A model generated the notes under the pieces. It was not told the origin of the DNA. It did not search any database and was given only the letters and a program-made list of their open reading frames with translations. Positions 1 to 10,202 of a stretch of 64,000 bases of DNA are shown piece by piece. Made by a program: the position numbers and the translations under genes. The stretch is from Catelliglobosispora koreensis DSM 44566 (lineage in GTDB: Bacteria > Actinomycetota > Actinomycetes > Mycobacteriales > Micromonosporaceae), in the NCBI RefSeq assembly GCF_000379685.1, contig NZ_KB903249.1, positions 823,911 through 887,910 of the forward strand, read 5' to 3'. How positions within the stretch are numbered: position 1 is the first letter of the stretch; the number at the start of each line of letters is the position of its first letter.

Positions 1-1283
1 CGAGCCGCTATCAGTTCACGGTCGCAGCGGGCAGACCCCTGGCCGCATCGTGGCTGATGAACGACGCGGCGGGCGCAGCCACGCTGGCTGATGAATCGGG
101 CAACAGTCCTCCCGCGGCAGTCCTTAATGGAGCGACACTTGGGGCTCCGGGCCGCCTCCTTCCCGGAAACGATGGCGTCTCACGGACGGCGATCTCCTTC
201 GACGGCGTGGACGACGTGGTGGAGACCTCCGGACCGGTAATTGACGACACCACGAAGAACTTCTCCGTTGCCGCGTGGGTGAAGCTGGGCGACCTGAGCA
301 CGAGCCGCACCATCGTTAGCCAGAGCGGTTCCAGCGGCGAGTTCTTCGCGCTCGAATACTCAAGCTCGGGCGTCTGGCGATTCCGCAGCACGACCGCGGA
401 TACTGCTGGGGCGGCAGCGAATCCGAATGCCGACTCCACGAGTCCAGCTCGCCTCAATACCTGGACACACCTAGCGGTCAGCTACGACGAAGCCATCAAC
501 GCCTTCGATTTGTACGTCAACGGAACCAGAGAAGCCCGCGTCTCCGGCATTACGCTGTGGGACGCCAACGGGCCGACGCGGGTTGGCAAGGGATTCAAGG
601 GTTCGCTGGCCGGAGTCCAGCTGTGGGAACGCCGGGTCAGCTTCGCCGAGGCCCAATGGGCCAGCGATGCTCTTCTGGTCGGAGGCGTCGGCACCTGGCT
701 GATGGAAGAGATCGGGCCAGGCCCCACTTATGACAGCTCAGGGATGCAACACGACCTGGACTTCTTTGGTGGAGCGCAGATTCCGCCATCCGGCGCCGGA
801 AAGGAAGGAACCGGGCTGCGGCTTGACGGGCTTGATGACTACGCGGCTTGCGCCGAGCCGGTGCTCTACCCCGATCAGTCGTTCACGGTCTCGGCGTGGG
901 TTCGCCTGGCAGCCACCGATCGCGAGCAGGTGATCCTGTCGCAGGCAGGCTTCACCCTGGCCTTCTCGCCTGGAAATGGGGGGCAGTGGCGGCTGCGCTT
1001 ACCGGCAGCGGGAAGTAACGCCGCCGCCGACACCATCGCGGCTGCTCCGGCAACCGGTGCTACCACAGACTTCCACCACCTCATTGGCGTTTTCGATGCG
1101 CAGAAGCGCGAGTTACGGCTTTACGTCGACACCACCACTGCTCCGGTAATCACACCCATGAACCCGTTGTGGACGCCGTGGAACGCCAGCGGGCCATTCC
1201 TGATTGGACAGTTTGCCGCTGCCGACATCGATCAGATCCGGGTGTACCAGGGAATCGTCCGCGATCTCGCCACCATCAAATAG
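1..1283 (+). CDS. LamG-domain protein, 5' end outside window
   Basis: The frame is open to the first base, so the N-terminus and any signal peptide lie upstream. The visible 426 or so residues hold two concanavalin-like LamG modules. The first starts near WLMNDAAG and contains the FDGVDDVV and FSVAAWVKLGD strands. The second contains LDGLDDYAA and SFTVSAWVRL. These motifs are typical of LamG/laminin-G jelly-roll folds in secreted actinobacterial proteins that bind sugars or surfaces. The stop lies 18 nt before the RHS gene, which has its own GGGGAG ribosome site, so the two are probably one operon. LamG and RHS/YD modules often occur together, so a role in the same surface or secreted assembly is likely. 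The binding partner is unknown. Confidence 0.85.
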   Translation, partial: SRYQFTVAAGRPLAASWLMNDAAGAATLADESGNSPPAAVLNGATLGAPGRLLPGNDGVSRTAISFDGVDDVVETSGPVIDDTTKNFSVAAWVKLGDLSTSRTIVSQSGSSGEFFALEYSSSGVWRFRSTTADTAGAAANPNADSTSPARLNTWTHLAVSYDEAINAFDLYVNGTREARVSGITLWDANGPTRVGKGFKGSLAGVQLWERRVSFAEAQWASDALLVGGVGTWLMEEIGPGPTYDSSGMQHDLDFFGGAQIPPSGAGKEGTGLRLDGLDDYAACAEPVLYPDQSFTVSAWVRLAATDREQVILSQAGFTLAFSPGNGGQWRLRLPAAGSNAAADTIAAAPATGATTDFHHLIGVFDAQKRELRLYVDTTTAPVITPMNPLWTPWNASGPFLIGQFAAADIDQIRVYQGIVRDLATIK

Positions 1284-1301
1284 AACTGGGGAGAACCTCA
1301 A

Positions 1302-4300
1302 ATGCTCAAGCACCTTAGACGGCTGGCACCACTAATCCTGGTGCTGCCGCTGGCAGTGGCGCTGCCTGCGGGCGCGCAGGCCTATCAGCCGGGATCGGTT
1401 CAGCGAGAACCGGCCGTCCCCGGATCCTCCTTCAAACCCCAAGGACCAAATACCTCATGGGGTACGCAGTTCCGCCCAGCCGTGACGAAGTGGCCGTCCG
1501 TGGGCAAGACTGAGGTGACGTTGCCTGGTTTGCGGGAGCGCCAGCTAGGTACCGACAACGCGGTGAAGGTGGCCGGGCAGCCGCTGACCATCACGGGCGA
1601 TCCCTCTGGCATCACACCAAGACGGATAAGTGTGGAGACGCTGTCAGCGACCGGCGACGGTGTTCAGATGCGTCTGTCGCGAGCAGACGGTGTCGCCGTG
1701 GCCACGCGCATCGGCCTGAGCATCGACTACAGCCAGTTCCGCTGGGCCGGTGGTGGTGATTGGGCGTCACGCCTTTCGCTCTACGTTCAAGGGCAGAAGG
1801 TCGCGGCGACCAACGATGTCGCCAAGGGCACCGTGGAAGCGACGATGGCCGTGGGCGCCGAACCCGTAACCGTCATGCTGGCTGCGGCACCTTCTGGGTC
1901 GGCCGGCGACTACAAGGCGACCTCGCTGTCACCGTCGGCCACGTGGGGCGCAGCGGGAAACTCCGGTGACTTCAACTGGTCTTACGGTCTGCGTGTGCCG
2001 CCCGGCCTCGGTGGCCCGGAACCCGCCATCGGCTTCGACTATTCCTCGGCGAGTGTGGACGGCCGCATGGCTTCTGCCAACAATCAGTCGTCGTTGGTGG
2101 GTGAGGGGTTCACCTTCAACCCTGGGCACATTGAGCGCCGTTACAACAGCTGCGCCGAAGACATGGGCACCGGAGCCAATAACACCACCAAGACCGGGGA
2201 CTTGTGCTGGGAGACGGACAACGCGTCGCTGACGCTGTCGGGGCATTCCGGGGAACTCCTCAAGGATGCGGCAAACGCGAACCGGTGGTTCTTGCGCTCT
2301 GACGACGGCACATATATCGAGCGCAAGACCGGCGGTCCCAACAGCGACAACAACGGCGAATGGTGGCTGGTGCGCACCACCGACGGCACGCAGTACTGGT
2401 TCGGCGGCCGCTCTGGTTCCAGTGCCACACTCACGGTGCCGGTGTATGGCAATCACAGCGGCGAACCGTGCCACGGCAGCAGTTATGCGGCCTCCTACTG
2501 CACTCAGGGGTATCGTTGGCTCCTGGACTATGTGGTGGATACCACCGGCAACACCATGTCCTACACCTACGTGAAGGAAACCAACAAGTACGGCCGAAAC
2601 CTGCGGCCCGAGGATGACACGGTCTACGACCGCGATGGCTATCTGCAGAAGATCGAATACGGCACGCGCACGGATTCCACAGGCAACGCCCCGATGCAGG
2701 TCGTGTTCGACGTTGCCGACCGCTGCCTAGCCGACTGCACCGTCAATGATGCGGCACACTGGCCCGACGTCCCGTGGGACCAAGTTTGCACGGCCGCAAC
2801 CTGTGGCTTGAACCAGGTCTCGCCGACCTTCTTCACGACCAAGCGGCTTGCTGCTGTCATCACCAAAATCTGGGCTGGGCTCGCCTACACCGACGTCGAA
2901 AAATGGACGCTGTCTCACTCCTTCCCCAGCTCAGACCAGCCGTCGCTGTGGCTGGCCAAGATTTCGCACACTGGGCTGGTCGGCGGGTCGGCCAGCGTCC
3001 CGGACGTGACCTTCCAGGGGACATCGCTGCCGAACCGGGTCGACACGAACTCCGATCAGTTCCCGGCAATGACGCGCTATCGCATGAAGGCGATAACAAC
3101 GGAGACCGGCGGGCGCATCGACGTCACGTACACCAGCGCTGGCTGCGTCAAGGGCACGCGCATGCCGGACCAGAACAATCTGCATGCCAACAACTTGCGC
3201 TGCTATCCGGTGAAATGGACGCCGGAAGGGCTGACCAGCCCGATCAACGACTTCTTCCACCGCTATCTCGTCTCCGATGTGGCAGAGGCAGAGATGTCCG
3301 GCCGGTCGCCGCGGGTGCTGACCCACTACGACTATCTCGGTGAACCCGGCTGGCACTACACCGATGACGATGGCCTCATCAAGAGCGCCTATAAGACGTG
3401 GTCGGTCTGGCGCGGGTACTCGGCTGTCCGGGTTACCAAGGGCGATCCAGGTCAGCAGACGGTGCAGGAGCGGCGGTTCTTCCGGGGAATGCATGGCGAC
3501 AAGTTGCCCACCGGCACCCGCAGCGTGCAGGTGCCAGGGATCGCGCTAGGCGGGGTGCCTGCGGCTGACGACGAAGATGCCTACGCGGGAATGTTGCGCG
3601 AGACCATTTCCTTCAACGGACCGGGCAACGAGGTGTCGGCTCTGGCCACTGAACCGTGGCAGTCGGCGGTCAAAGCGACCCGCACCATCAACGGTTCTAC
3701 AGTCAGCGCCCGCGTCGCGCAGACCATCGCACAGCACACTCGCACCACATTGGACGGTGGCCGTGCTCCACGCACGACGACTGAACGCATGACATACGAC
3801 GAGTACGGCATGCGGGTGCAGGCGGAAGACCGCGGTGACAATGCCGTTACTGGCGACGAAAAGTGTGCCCTGACAACTTATGCACGGAACGTCAACCTGT
3901 GGATCATGGATTTGCCGGCTCGCGAGCGCACCTTCGCCGTTGACTGCACGAAAGCCTTGAGTGGCACGGGCTTGACCGACGACGACGTGCTCGATGACCT
4001 GCGCTATACCTACGACGCTCCGACCGGGAACCTGCTCAAGTCCGAGAAGCTCAAAGCTTTCAACGATGGCAACCCCGCCTACCTCGTCGAGAACACTGCC
4101 ACCTACGACAGCTATGGCCGGGTGCTCGAATCCGTGGACATCCGCGGCAACAAGACGGTAACCGCGTACACCCCGAGCACAGGCGGGCCGCTGACAGCCA
4201 TGACATCAAAGAGCCCGCTCGGCTGGGAAACGACCACACAGTTCGAGCCGGCGTGGGGGGTCGAAGTTTCCACGACTGATCCCAACGGCCGCAAGGTGGA

Positions 4301-7300
4301 ATCGACATTCGATCCACTCGGGCGGATGACCCAAACCTGGTTTGCCGGGCGGGACAAGAAGACTCAGACAGCAAACGTGATTCACGAATACCACGTGCGC
4401 CACGATGCTCCGAGTGTGACGGTGACCAAGCGGCTCGGCCCGTCTGGTGACTACATCGCCTCGTACGCGTTCCAAGACGGGCTATTGCGCGACATTCAGA
4501 CGCAGCAACCCAACGCGGGGGAGGGGACCGGGGCGGTCGTCACCGAGACGTTCTACGACTCGGCCGGCCGCGCCCACAAGACCCACGACCCGTACGTCGC
4601 CGAAGTAGGCCCAAGCACCAGCCTGTTCGTAGCTCACGGAAACATCCCGTCGCTGAACGTGAAGCTCTTTGATTCCGCCGGGCGGACCATCGCCGACGTC
4701 AAGAAGAAGGACGGGCCACCGGCGAGCGAAGGCGGCACCGAGCTTTGGCGCACCAGCTACGCCCATTTCGGTGACCGTGAGGAAACGTCGCCTCCCAGCG
4801 GCGGAACGAAAGTCACATCAGTCCTCGACGCTGGCGACCGGGTGGTGGAAAAGCGCCAGCACCACAAGAGCGGCACTGGATTCGAGAAGACGGCCTACCA
4901 GTACAACCGCAAGGACCAGCTCATATCGCTCACTGATCCCGCCGGGCTCAAGTGGGAGTACACCTACGACCTCCGTGGCCGCCAGGTCAAGGTGACCGAC
5001 CCGGATCGTGGCACCATCACCAATGTCTACAACGACTACGACGAAATCGAGTCCACAAGGGACAGTCGCGAGGTCACGATCGCCTACACCTACGACACGA
5101 TCGGGCGCAAGCGGACCGTGCGGGATGGGTCGGTCACCGGCCCGGTCCGTGCGGAGTGGACCTACGACGTGCTGAGCAACGGCCTGGCCGTGCGCGGAAG
5201 ACTGGTCAAAACGACCCGTTACGAGGGCACGGCGGCGTTCTCCACCGAATACACCAGTTTCACCGCTGGCTATCTCGCTGGGGCGGTGACGCACACCATC
5301 CCGGCTACTCCCTCTACGACCGGCGTCAGCGGCAAGTACACCTATGTGTTCAGCTACAAGCCAGACGGCTCTCCGGAGACTGTCCGGCTGCCTGCCGCAG
5401 GCAACCTCGGCTCTGAGACGCTCAGATTCGACTACGGCAAGACTGGCCTGCCATCAACGCTGAGCACGACCCTCGGGGCGACTTACGTAACGGGCACCGA
5501 GTACACGAGTTTCGGGGAACTCGGTGCGATGCATCTGCGCAACAGCACCGACGTGAACGCACCTCGTGTGGACGTCACGCGTGCCTACAACCTCCACACG
5601 CGACGGCTGGAGCAGATCCAGACCAAGCGTTCGGGGGCGCTGGATCCGGTGTCCGACCTTCGCTACAGCTATGACCCAGCCGGCAACGTGACCGGAATCG
5701 CCGATGTGGCGACCGGTGACAGCCAGTGCTTCACCTCCGACCACCTGCGCCGCCTCAAAGACGCGTGGACTCCGGCCGACGGGGACTGTTTGAAGGATCC
5801 GGCAACGGCGGTGCTGGGCGGCCCGGCGCCGTACCGGCACACTTACACCAACGACGGCGTGGGCAACCGGACCAGACTGGAAGAATTCGCTCCCGTCGCC
5901 CGGACGACCGACTACACCATCAAACCGGGGACGCATCAGGTTTCCGGTGCAGGCAGTGCGGCGTACACCTATGACCCGGCAGGGAACATGCTGACGCGGC
6001 CGGCCCCGGGTGGTGGCACTCAGACGATGACGTGGGACGCCGAAGGGCACCTCGCCACGAGCACAGACACGACCGGGACCACGTCTTACATCTATGACGC
6101 CGACGGCAGCCGGCTCATCCGCAACGATCCCACCGGCACGACCCTCTACCTTCCCGATCAGGAGGTGCGTTCCACCAACGGCGTTTCGGCAGCAAGCTGC
6201 AGCAGGTACTACACGCATGCCGGGCAAACCCTCGCTACCCGCACCGCTGCCGGGGTCGTGTGGCTCTCGGGCGATCATCACGGCACCGCCAACATCAGTA
6301 TCGAGGCGGGCAACGCGCAGACAACGGCAATCCGCCGCGAGACTCCCTTCGGCGTAAGCCGGGCGGGCGCAGGTACTTGGCCGTCGTCTATGGACAAAGG
6401 CTTCGTCGGTGGCACCGCCGACAACACGGGCCTGGTCCACCTCGAAGCACGCGAGTATGACCCGTCGATCGGAAGGTTCATCTCGGTGGACCCGGTGCTC
6501 GACAAGGACGATCCGCAGCAGCTGCAAGGGTATTCGTACGCGAACAACTCACCGGTCAGCGCCAGCGACCCGGACGGTCTTTGGCCAGACTTCGACTTCA
6601 TCGCCGAGGGAATCGAATTTACGGCCGAGATTGCTGGCCTTCCTGCAGTAGTGGAAGGCGTCAAGACCACTGCTGATTGGGTCTGGAATAACGCAGACAA
6701 GGTCAGCGCCGCTACGGGTGCCGAATCTGCGATCTGCATGGAATTAATTGTCTGCGCACCGTTCGCGCCCTGGTTGGGCATGATGTCGTTCCAGTTTGGA
6801 GTGATCGCTACGGTAAAGTCCTGCGTCGAAGGTAAAACGCTCGATTGCCAGGTCGGAATCATTAGCAGTGCGATCAGCTTCGTGGGCCTGTTTTTCGGGT
6901 TCGGCGGGGCAGGTGCATTGTTTCCGAGGCTCGCTGCGGCAATCGACAAGGCGGAGTGGACGGACGCCTTCGTCAAAGGTCTCGGCATAGGAATGACCGC
7001 CATAGGCTCCACGTGGTCATTCCTCTTCCCGAACAAATCCATGCACGAGTGTGCGCTTATTCCGGCCAGTTGCTTCATGCCGCCGCCACCCAAGCCGCTC
7101 ACGAAGGGGATCGTGGCTCGCAGCGGAGGTGGCTTGGGCCCTGCTGCAGGGGCTGGCGTCGGCGGCAAGGTGTACCGTCCCGCATCTGCCAACGACAAAC
7201 GCAAGACCCCGGCGAAGGCACACGACAAACGCAAGCCTGGGTCGAAGGCGGGCGGAGGCGGATCCGGCGGGCAGCAACACCGTGGCGGCAAAGCCAAGCG

Positions 7301-7364
7301 GGCCGGGGGCAAGGTGAATAGAGCCGGCGGCTTGAACCAGTTCCGCAAGCGGCACGGAAGATAA
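1302..7364 (+). CDS. RHS/YD-repeat secreted protein, possible polymorphic toxin
   Basis: A 2,020-residue protein. The N-terminus (residues 1-27, ending AQA) is a Sec signal peptide. From about residue 1000 there are many YD repeats of the form Y-x-YD-x-x-GR/GN (YTYDLRGR, YTYDTIGR, YSYDPAGN, YTYDPAGN). The RHS-associated core ends with LQGYSYANNSPVSASDPDGL near residue 1760. RHS shells in other bacteria encapsulate a C-terminal toxin. Here the last 258 residues carry several hydrophobic helices and a Gly/Lys/Arg-rich tail, and match no toxin family I recognise. The start ATG follows GGGGAG with good spacing and lies 18 nt after the LamG gene. A strong terminator follows at once, so no immunity gene is downstream. 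It could be a cell-wall or adhesion protein instead of a toxin. Confidence 0.88.
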   Translation: MLKHLRRLAPLILVLPLAVALPAGAQAYQPGSVQREPAVPGSSFKPQGPNTSWGTQFRPAVTKWPSVGKTEVTLPGLRERQLGTDNAVKVAGQPLTITGDPSGITPRRISVETLSATGDGVQMRLSRADGVAVATRIGLSIDYSQFRWAGGGDWASRLSLYVQGQKVAATNDVAKGTVEATMAVGAEPVTVMLAAAPSGSAGDYKATSLSPSATWGAAGNSGDFNWSYGLRVPPGLGGPEPAIGFDYSSASVDGRMASANNQSSLVGEGFTFNPGHIERRYNSCAEDMGTGANNTTKTGDLCWETDNASLTLSGHSGELLKDAANANRWFLRSDDGTYIERKTGGPNSDNNGEWWLVRTTDGTQYWFGGRSGSSATLTVPVYGNHSGEPCHGSSYAASYCTQGYRWLLDYVVDTTGNTMSYTYVKETNKYGRNLRPEDDTVYDRDGYLQKIEYGTRTDSTGNAPMQVVFDVADRCLADCTVNDAAHWPDVPWDQVCTAATCGLNQVSPTFFTTKRLAAVITKIWAGLAYTDVEKWTLSHSFPSSDQPSLWLAKISHTGLVGGSASVPDVTFQGTSLPNRVDTNSDQFPAMTRYRMKAITTETGGRIDVTYTSAGCVKGTRMPDQNNLHANNLRCYPVKWTPEGLTSPINDFFHRYLVSDVAEAEMSGRSPRVLTHYDYLGEPGWHYTDDDGLIKSAYKTWSVWRGYSAVRVTKGDPGQQTVQERRFFRGMHGDKLPTGTRSVQVPGIALGGVPAADDEDAYAGMLRETISFNGPGNEVSALATEPWQSAVKATRTINGSTVSARVAQTIAQHTRTTLDGGRAPRTTTERMTYDEYGMRVQAEDRGDNAVTGDEKCALTTYARNVNLWIMDLPARERTFAVDCTKALSGTGLTDDDVLDDLRYTYDAPTGNLLKSEKLKAFNDGNPAYLVENTATYDSYGRVLESVDIRGNKTVTAYTPSTGGPLTAMTSKSPLGWETTTQFEPAWGVEVSTTDPNGRKVESTFDPLGRMTQTWFAGRDKKTQTANVIHEYHVRHDAPSVTVTKRLGPSGDYIASYAFQDGLLRDIQTQQPNAGEGTGAVVTETFYDSAGRAHKTHDPYVAEVGPSTSLFVAHGNIPSLNVKLFDSAGRTIADVKKKDGPPASEGGTELWRTSYAHFGDREETSPPSGGTKVTSVLDAGDRVVEKRQHHKSGTGFEKTAYQYNRKDQLISLTDPAGLKWEYTYDLRGRQVKVTDPDRGTITNVYNDYDEIESTRDSREVTIAYTYDTIGRKRTVRDGSVTGPVRAEWTYDVLSNGLAVRGRLVKTTRYEGTAAFSTEYTSFTAGYLAGAVTHTIPATPSTTGVSGKYTYVFSYKPDGSPETVRLPAAGNLGSETLRFDYGKTGLPSTLSTTLGATYVTGTEYTSFGELGAMHLRNSTDVNAPRVDVTRAYNLHTRRLEQIQTKRSGALDPVSDLRYSYDPAGNVTGIADVATGDSQCFTSDHLRRLKDAWTPADGDCLKDPATAVLGGPAPYRHTYTNDGVGNRTRLEEFAPVARTTDYTIKPGTHQVSGAGSAAYTYDPAGNMLTRPAPGGGTQTMTWDAEGHLATSTDTTGTTSYIYDADGSRLIRNDPTGTTLYLPDQEVRSTNGVSAASCSRYYTHAGQTLATRTAAGVVWLSGDHHGTANISIEAGNAQTTAIRRETPFGVSRAGAGTWPSSMDKGFVGGTADNTGLVHLEAREYDPSIGRFISVDPVLDKDDPQQLQGYSYANNSPVSASDPDGLWPDFDFIAEGIEFTAEIAGLPAVVEGVKTTADWVWNNADKVSAATGAESAICMELIVCAPFAPWLGMMSFQFGVIATVKSCVEGKTLDCQVGIISSAISFVGLFFGFGGAGALFPRLAAAIDKAEWTDAFVKGLGIGMTAIGSTWSFLFPNKSMHECALIPASCFMPPPPKPLTKGIVARSGGGLGPAAGAGVGGKVYRPASANDKRKTPAKAHDKRKPGSKAGGGGSGGQQHRGGKAKRAGGKVNRAGGLNQFRKRHGR

Positions 7365-7369
7365 ACAAA

Positions 7370-7403
7370 CAAAGGGGGGCGGCTACTGGCCGCCCCCCCT
7401 TTG
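7370..7403. terminator. Bidirectional terminator between convergent genes
   Basis: CAAAGGGGGGCGGC pairs with GCCGCCCCCCCTTTG across a 5-nt loop; one C is unpaired. A-rich and T-rich ends let it work in both directions, for the RHS gene from the left and the 411-residue protein gene from the right. Confidence 0.9.
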
Positions 7404-7412
7404 TTGTCGTCC

Positions 7413-8648
7413 TCACCAGCTGGTGTTGAAGATTCCCACGCCCAGAATGATTTGGTCGCCGGTGTTGCCGTCGGCATCATCCGTGTAGGCGACACCGACC
7501 TCGCCGTACGGTGAGACCGCAACGGTCAGCTGCTCTTGCTTGCCGGCGGTGGCCAGACTGAGCCGCTGCACTTCGAGGCGGCCCGCTGGCGAACCGTCAG
7601 GGTTGAACCCCCGCACCCACACGTCAAGGTCGCTAGCTTGTGCCGTCCACGCCACCACAACGCCACCCTGCTCGTCCAAGCCGACCCGCGGTGTTAGCCC
7701 GCCGCCCGCCACCTCGACCTCGCTGTGCGACGGGGAACCGCTGAGCTGAAACGAACGGGCCCAAACCCCAGCCGCACCACCGTGATCGGACTGCCACGTG
7801 ACAGCGAACCTGCCGGCATACGTCGCCGCGATCGATGGGCTGGTCTGCTGACCCGCAACGTTCTCGTTGGCCACGCCGTGGGTGCCGATAACAGATCCCA
7901 ACCGGGACAAGTTGACCCGCCCGATGTTGTAATCGCCGTCGGCGTTGGCATCTTCGTCCCACACGACCCAGGCATCTCCGCCCGCCGTCACCGCGACGTC
8001 GGGCTGATGATGCTGCCCGCCGGGCTGCGATGCCGTGACCTCATACGCGCGAGTTGCCGGATCGCTGTAGCGCGCCGCCTTGATCGTGGCCGGGTTCGAC
8101 CCTTGAATGTCTTCCCAGACAACGGTAAACGCGGTCTTCCCGCCTTTAGGAGACCCGTCGGGATCGACGGCCACCCTCGGATTGATCTGCTGCCCCGCGT
8201 GGTCGCTGTTGGCATAGCCTGAACCGGTCACATCGCACGAGGTGTTAAGCACACGGTAGGCCACATTGAAGAAGCCGTTCCCGTCCGGATCGTGCGCCCA
8301 CACGACGACGGCATTGCCACTGTCGTCAAGGCCAACGTCGGGCATGATGTGGCGCCAGTTCGCACCACTGGTGCCGCCGGCCGACAGCTTGATCTCGCAA
8401 ACCGGCGTACCCAGGCGGAACAGCCGGTAGAACACGTCACTGTGCACGTTACTCGCATAGTCGGTGTCCTGATCGTGCTCCCAGACCACGCCCACATGCC
8501 CATACCGGTTCGTGGCGATAGACGGACTGTCCTGGTCGCCTTTGGCCGCATAGTTGGCGTCCTGCCACATAGGACTGGCGACGATCGGCTCACCGGCGAC
8601 ACCCAAGGCCATCGAACCAGTGAGGGCTACAGAAATAAGCGCCTTCAT
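7413..8648 (-). CDS. Secreted repeat protein, propeller-like
   Basis: A 411-residue protein with an N-terminal signal peptide (roughly residues 1-24, SVALTGSMALGVAG) and no lipobox. The rest is a run of similar strand-rich repeats of about 45-50 residues built around motifs such as SIATNRYGHVGVVWEHD, VGLDDSGNAVVVWAHD, VAVDPDGSPK, VVWDEDAN and VGLDEQGGVVVAWT. The spacing suggests a beta-propeller, but I cannot name the family. It starts 9 nt after the stop of the phoD-like gene upstream on the same strand, so the two are almost certainly co-transcribed and co-exported. A role in phosphate or nucleic acid scavenging alongside PhoD is only an inference from position. It converges on the RHS gene with a shared terminator. 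Confidence 0.75.
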   Translation of the reverse strand: MKALISVALTGSMALGVAGEPIVASPMWQDANYAAKGDQDSPSIATNRYGHVGVVWEHDQDTDYASNVHSDVFYRLFRLGTPVCEIKLSAGGTSGANWRHIMPDVGLDDSGNAVVVWAHDPDGNGFFNVAYRVLNTSCDVTGSGYANSDHAGQQINPRVAVDPDGSPKGGKTAFTVVWEDIQGSNPATIKAARYSDPATRAYEVTASQPGGQHHQPDVAVTAGGDAWVVWDEDANADGDYNIGRVNLSRLGSVIGTHGVANENVAGQQTSPSIAATYAGRFAVTWQSDHGGAAGVWARSFQLSGSPSHSEVEVAGGGLTPRVGLDEQGGVVVAWTAQASDLDVWVRGFNPDGSPAGRLEVQRLSLATAGKQEQLTVAVSPYGEVGVAYTDDADGNTGDQIILGVGIFNTSW

Positions 8649-8657
8649 CGCGTACCC

Positions 8658-10202
8658 CTAAATTGCCTGAAGGCCGGGCTGGCCGTCGAGAATGACGAAT
8701 GATTTCAGCGTGGTGGCCGTGGCACCATGCTCACCAACCTGGCTGACGCGGCGAAAGTCGGCCTGAATCTGGCTTGGGCTAATGGTTGTGCGCACATAAC
8801 CGCGGGTGCGGCCAAAGAACTTGATGTGCGGATTGGCTGCGCCGTTGGGAATTTCGGTGCTCAATGCCTCGTCCCCGACCGAACTCACCGACGTCGTAAT
8901 GAGTTCGGCACCGATGACGCGCGAGTTCGCGGAACCATAGTCGGCCTTCAGATCATTGGCCCAGTGCTGATGAACATCGCCTGTCAGCACGACCGGATTG
9001 CGTGTTTGCCTTTGCACCCAGCCATTCTGGATGCGAGCCCGGGAGGCCGTGTAGCCGTCCCACTTGTCCATCGACACCTCCCCATTGGTATCGAGGTGCC
9101 TGGCAAAGAACACCTGCTGGCCGATGAGATCCCAGGTGGCGGAGTGTTGCGCCAAACCGTCGAGCAGCCAGTCTTCCTGCGCTATGCCGGGCAAAGTGCG
9201 TGACGTCCCTTCACCGCAACTCGGTGGCTGCCTGCCATCTCCGCAGGCTTGATCCGTGCGGAACTGGCGTGTGTCGAGCATGTGGAACGTCGCGAGCTGA
9301 CCCCAGTGCACCCGGCGGTAGAGCGGGATGCTGTTGCCGTTGTATTTCTGCGCCGGCCGAAGCGGCATGTTCTCGTAGAACGCCCGATAGGCTGCGGTTC
9401 GCCGTTCGATCCACTCCTGCTGGCTCAGAACCGGGGATTCCCCGGTGTTTCGTACCATACCCGCATAGTTGTTCTCTACTTCGTGATCGTCAGGCACCAC
9501 AAGCCACGGCGCGATCGCATGCGCGGCTTGCAGATCGGGATCTGACTTGTACTGCGCATAACGCCGCCGGTGATCGGCCAGTGTCTGAAGCTCGCCGCCA
9601 ACATGGATCCGTGGCCTGCCAGCGGTCGCGGCACCCTCATAAATGTAATCCCCGAGGAACAGAATCAGTCCTGGATCGTCTTCGACCATACGCCGGTGGG
9701 CGTTGTAGTACCCCATCTCATAATGCTGGCAAGACGCGAATGCCATCACCAGATCGCGGCCGTTGGTCCCCGGCGCCGGAGCCGTTCGAGTCCGACCCAC
9801 CGCAGAGATGTGCCCCTGAGCCCGGAACCGGTAGTAGTAGTCGGAATCAGGGTTCAGCCCGCCCGCGACAATATGCACCGAGTGCGCGTCGGCAGAACGC
9901 GCTACCACCGACCCGGAAGCCGTCAGGGTGGTAAATCTGTCGTTTGTGGACACCTGCCAGTCGACCGTGACGTCGGCGGTTGGCATCCCGCCAAAACCGC
10001 TGGAGTGCAAGGGTGTCGGTGCCAGCCGGGTCCAGAGCACAACGCTGCTGGAATCCGGCTCGCCTGAGGCGACGCCGAGCTTGAACGGGTACGCAATGGT
10101 GGCCAGCCCATTCGCTTTGGATCCGTTCGGCATGGTTAACGCAAACGCTCCGGCCGTCGCCACTCCACCGAGGACAAACGTCCTTCGGTTTACTTTCTTC
10201 AT
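8658..10202 (-). CDS. phoD: PhoD-type alkaline phosphatase/phosphodiesterase
   Basis: A 514-residue protein with a twin-arginine signal (KVNRRTFVLGG, residues 4-14), as is usual for PhoD, which folds with its metal ions before Tat export. An N-terminal fibronectin-like domain runs from about 36 to 140 (SGEPDSSSVVLWTRLAP). The metallophosphatase domain shows FASCQ (about 155), LGDYIYEG (about 183), PDDHEVENNYAG (about 237), LDTRQFR and TGDVHQHW, which supply the Ca/Fe ligands. PhoD hydrolyses phosphomono- and diesters outside the cell to release phosphate. The length is normal for the family. It heads a two-gene operon with the secreted 411-residue protein. I see no clear PHO box. Confidence 0.93.
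   Translation of the reverse strand: MKKVNRRTFVLGGVATAGAFALTMPNGSKANGLATIAYPFKLGVASGEPDSSSVVLWTRLAPTPLHSSGFGGMPTADVTVDWQVSTNDRFTTLTASGSVVARSADAHSVHIVAGGLNPDSDYYYRFRAQGHISAVGRTRTAPAPGTNGRDLVMAFASCQHYEMGYYNAHRRMVEDDPGLILFLGDYIYEGAATAGRPRIHVGGELQTLADHRRRYAQYKSDPDLQAAHAIAPWLVVPDDHEVENNYAGMVRNTGESPVLSQQEWIERRTAAYRAFYENMPLRPAQKYNGNSIPLYRRVHWGQLATFHMLDTRQFRTDQACGDGRQPPSCGEGTSRTLPGIAQEDWLLDGLAQHSATWDLIGQQVFFARHLDTNGEVSMDKWDGYTASRARIQNGWVQRQTRNPVVLTGDVHQHWANDLKADYGSANSRVIGAELITTSVSSVGDEALSTEIPNGAANPHIKFFGRTRGYVRTTISPSQIQADFRRVSQVGEHGATATTLKSFVILDGQPGLQAI

Noticed and set aside
5454..7522. Long minus-strand open frames opposite the RHS gene
   Set aside because: They are antisense to the YD-repeat coding frame, Arg/Gly/Val-rich, with no domain or ribosome site.
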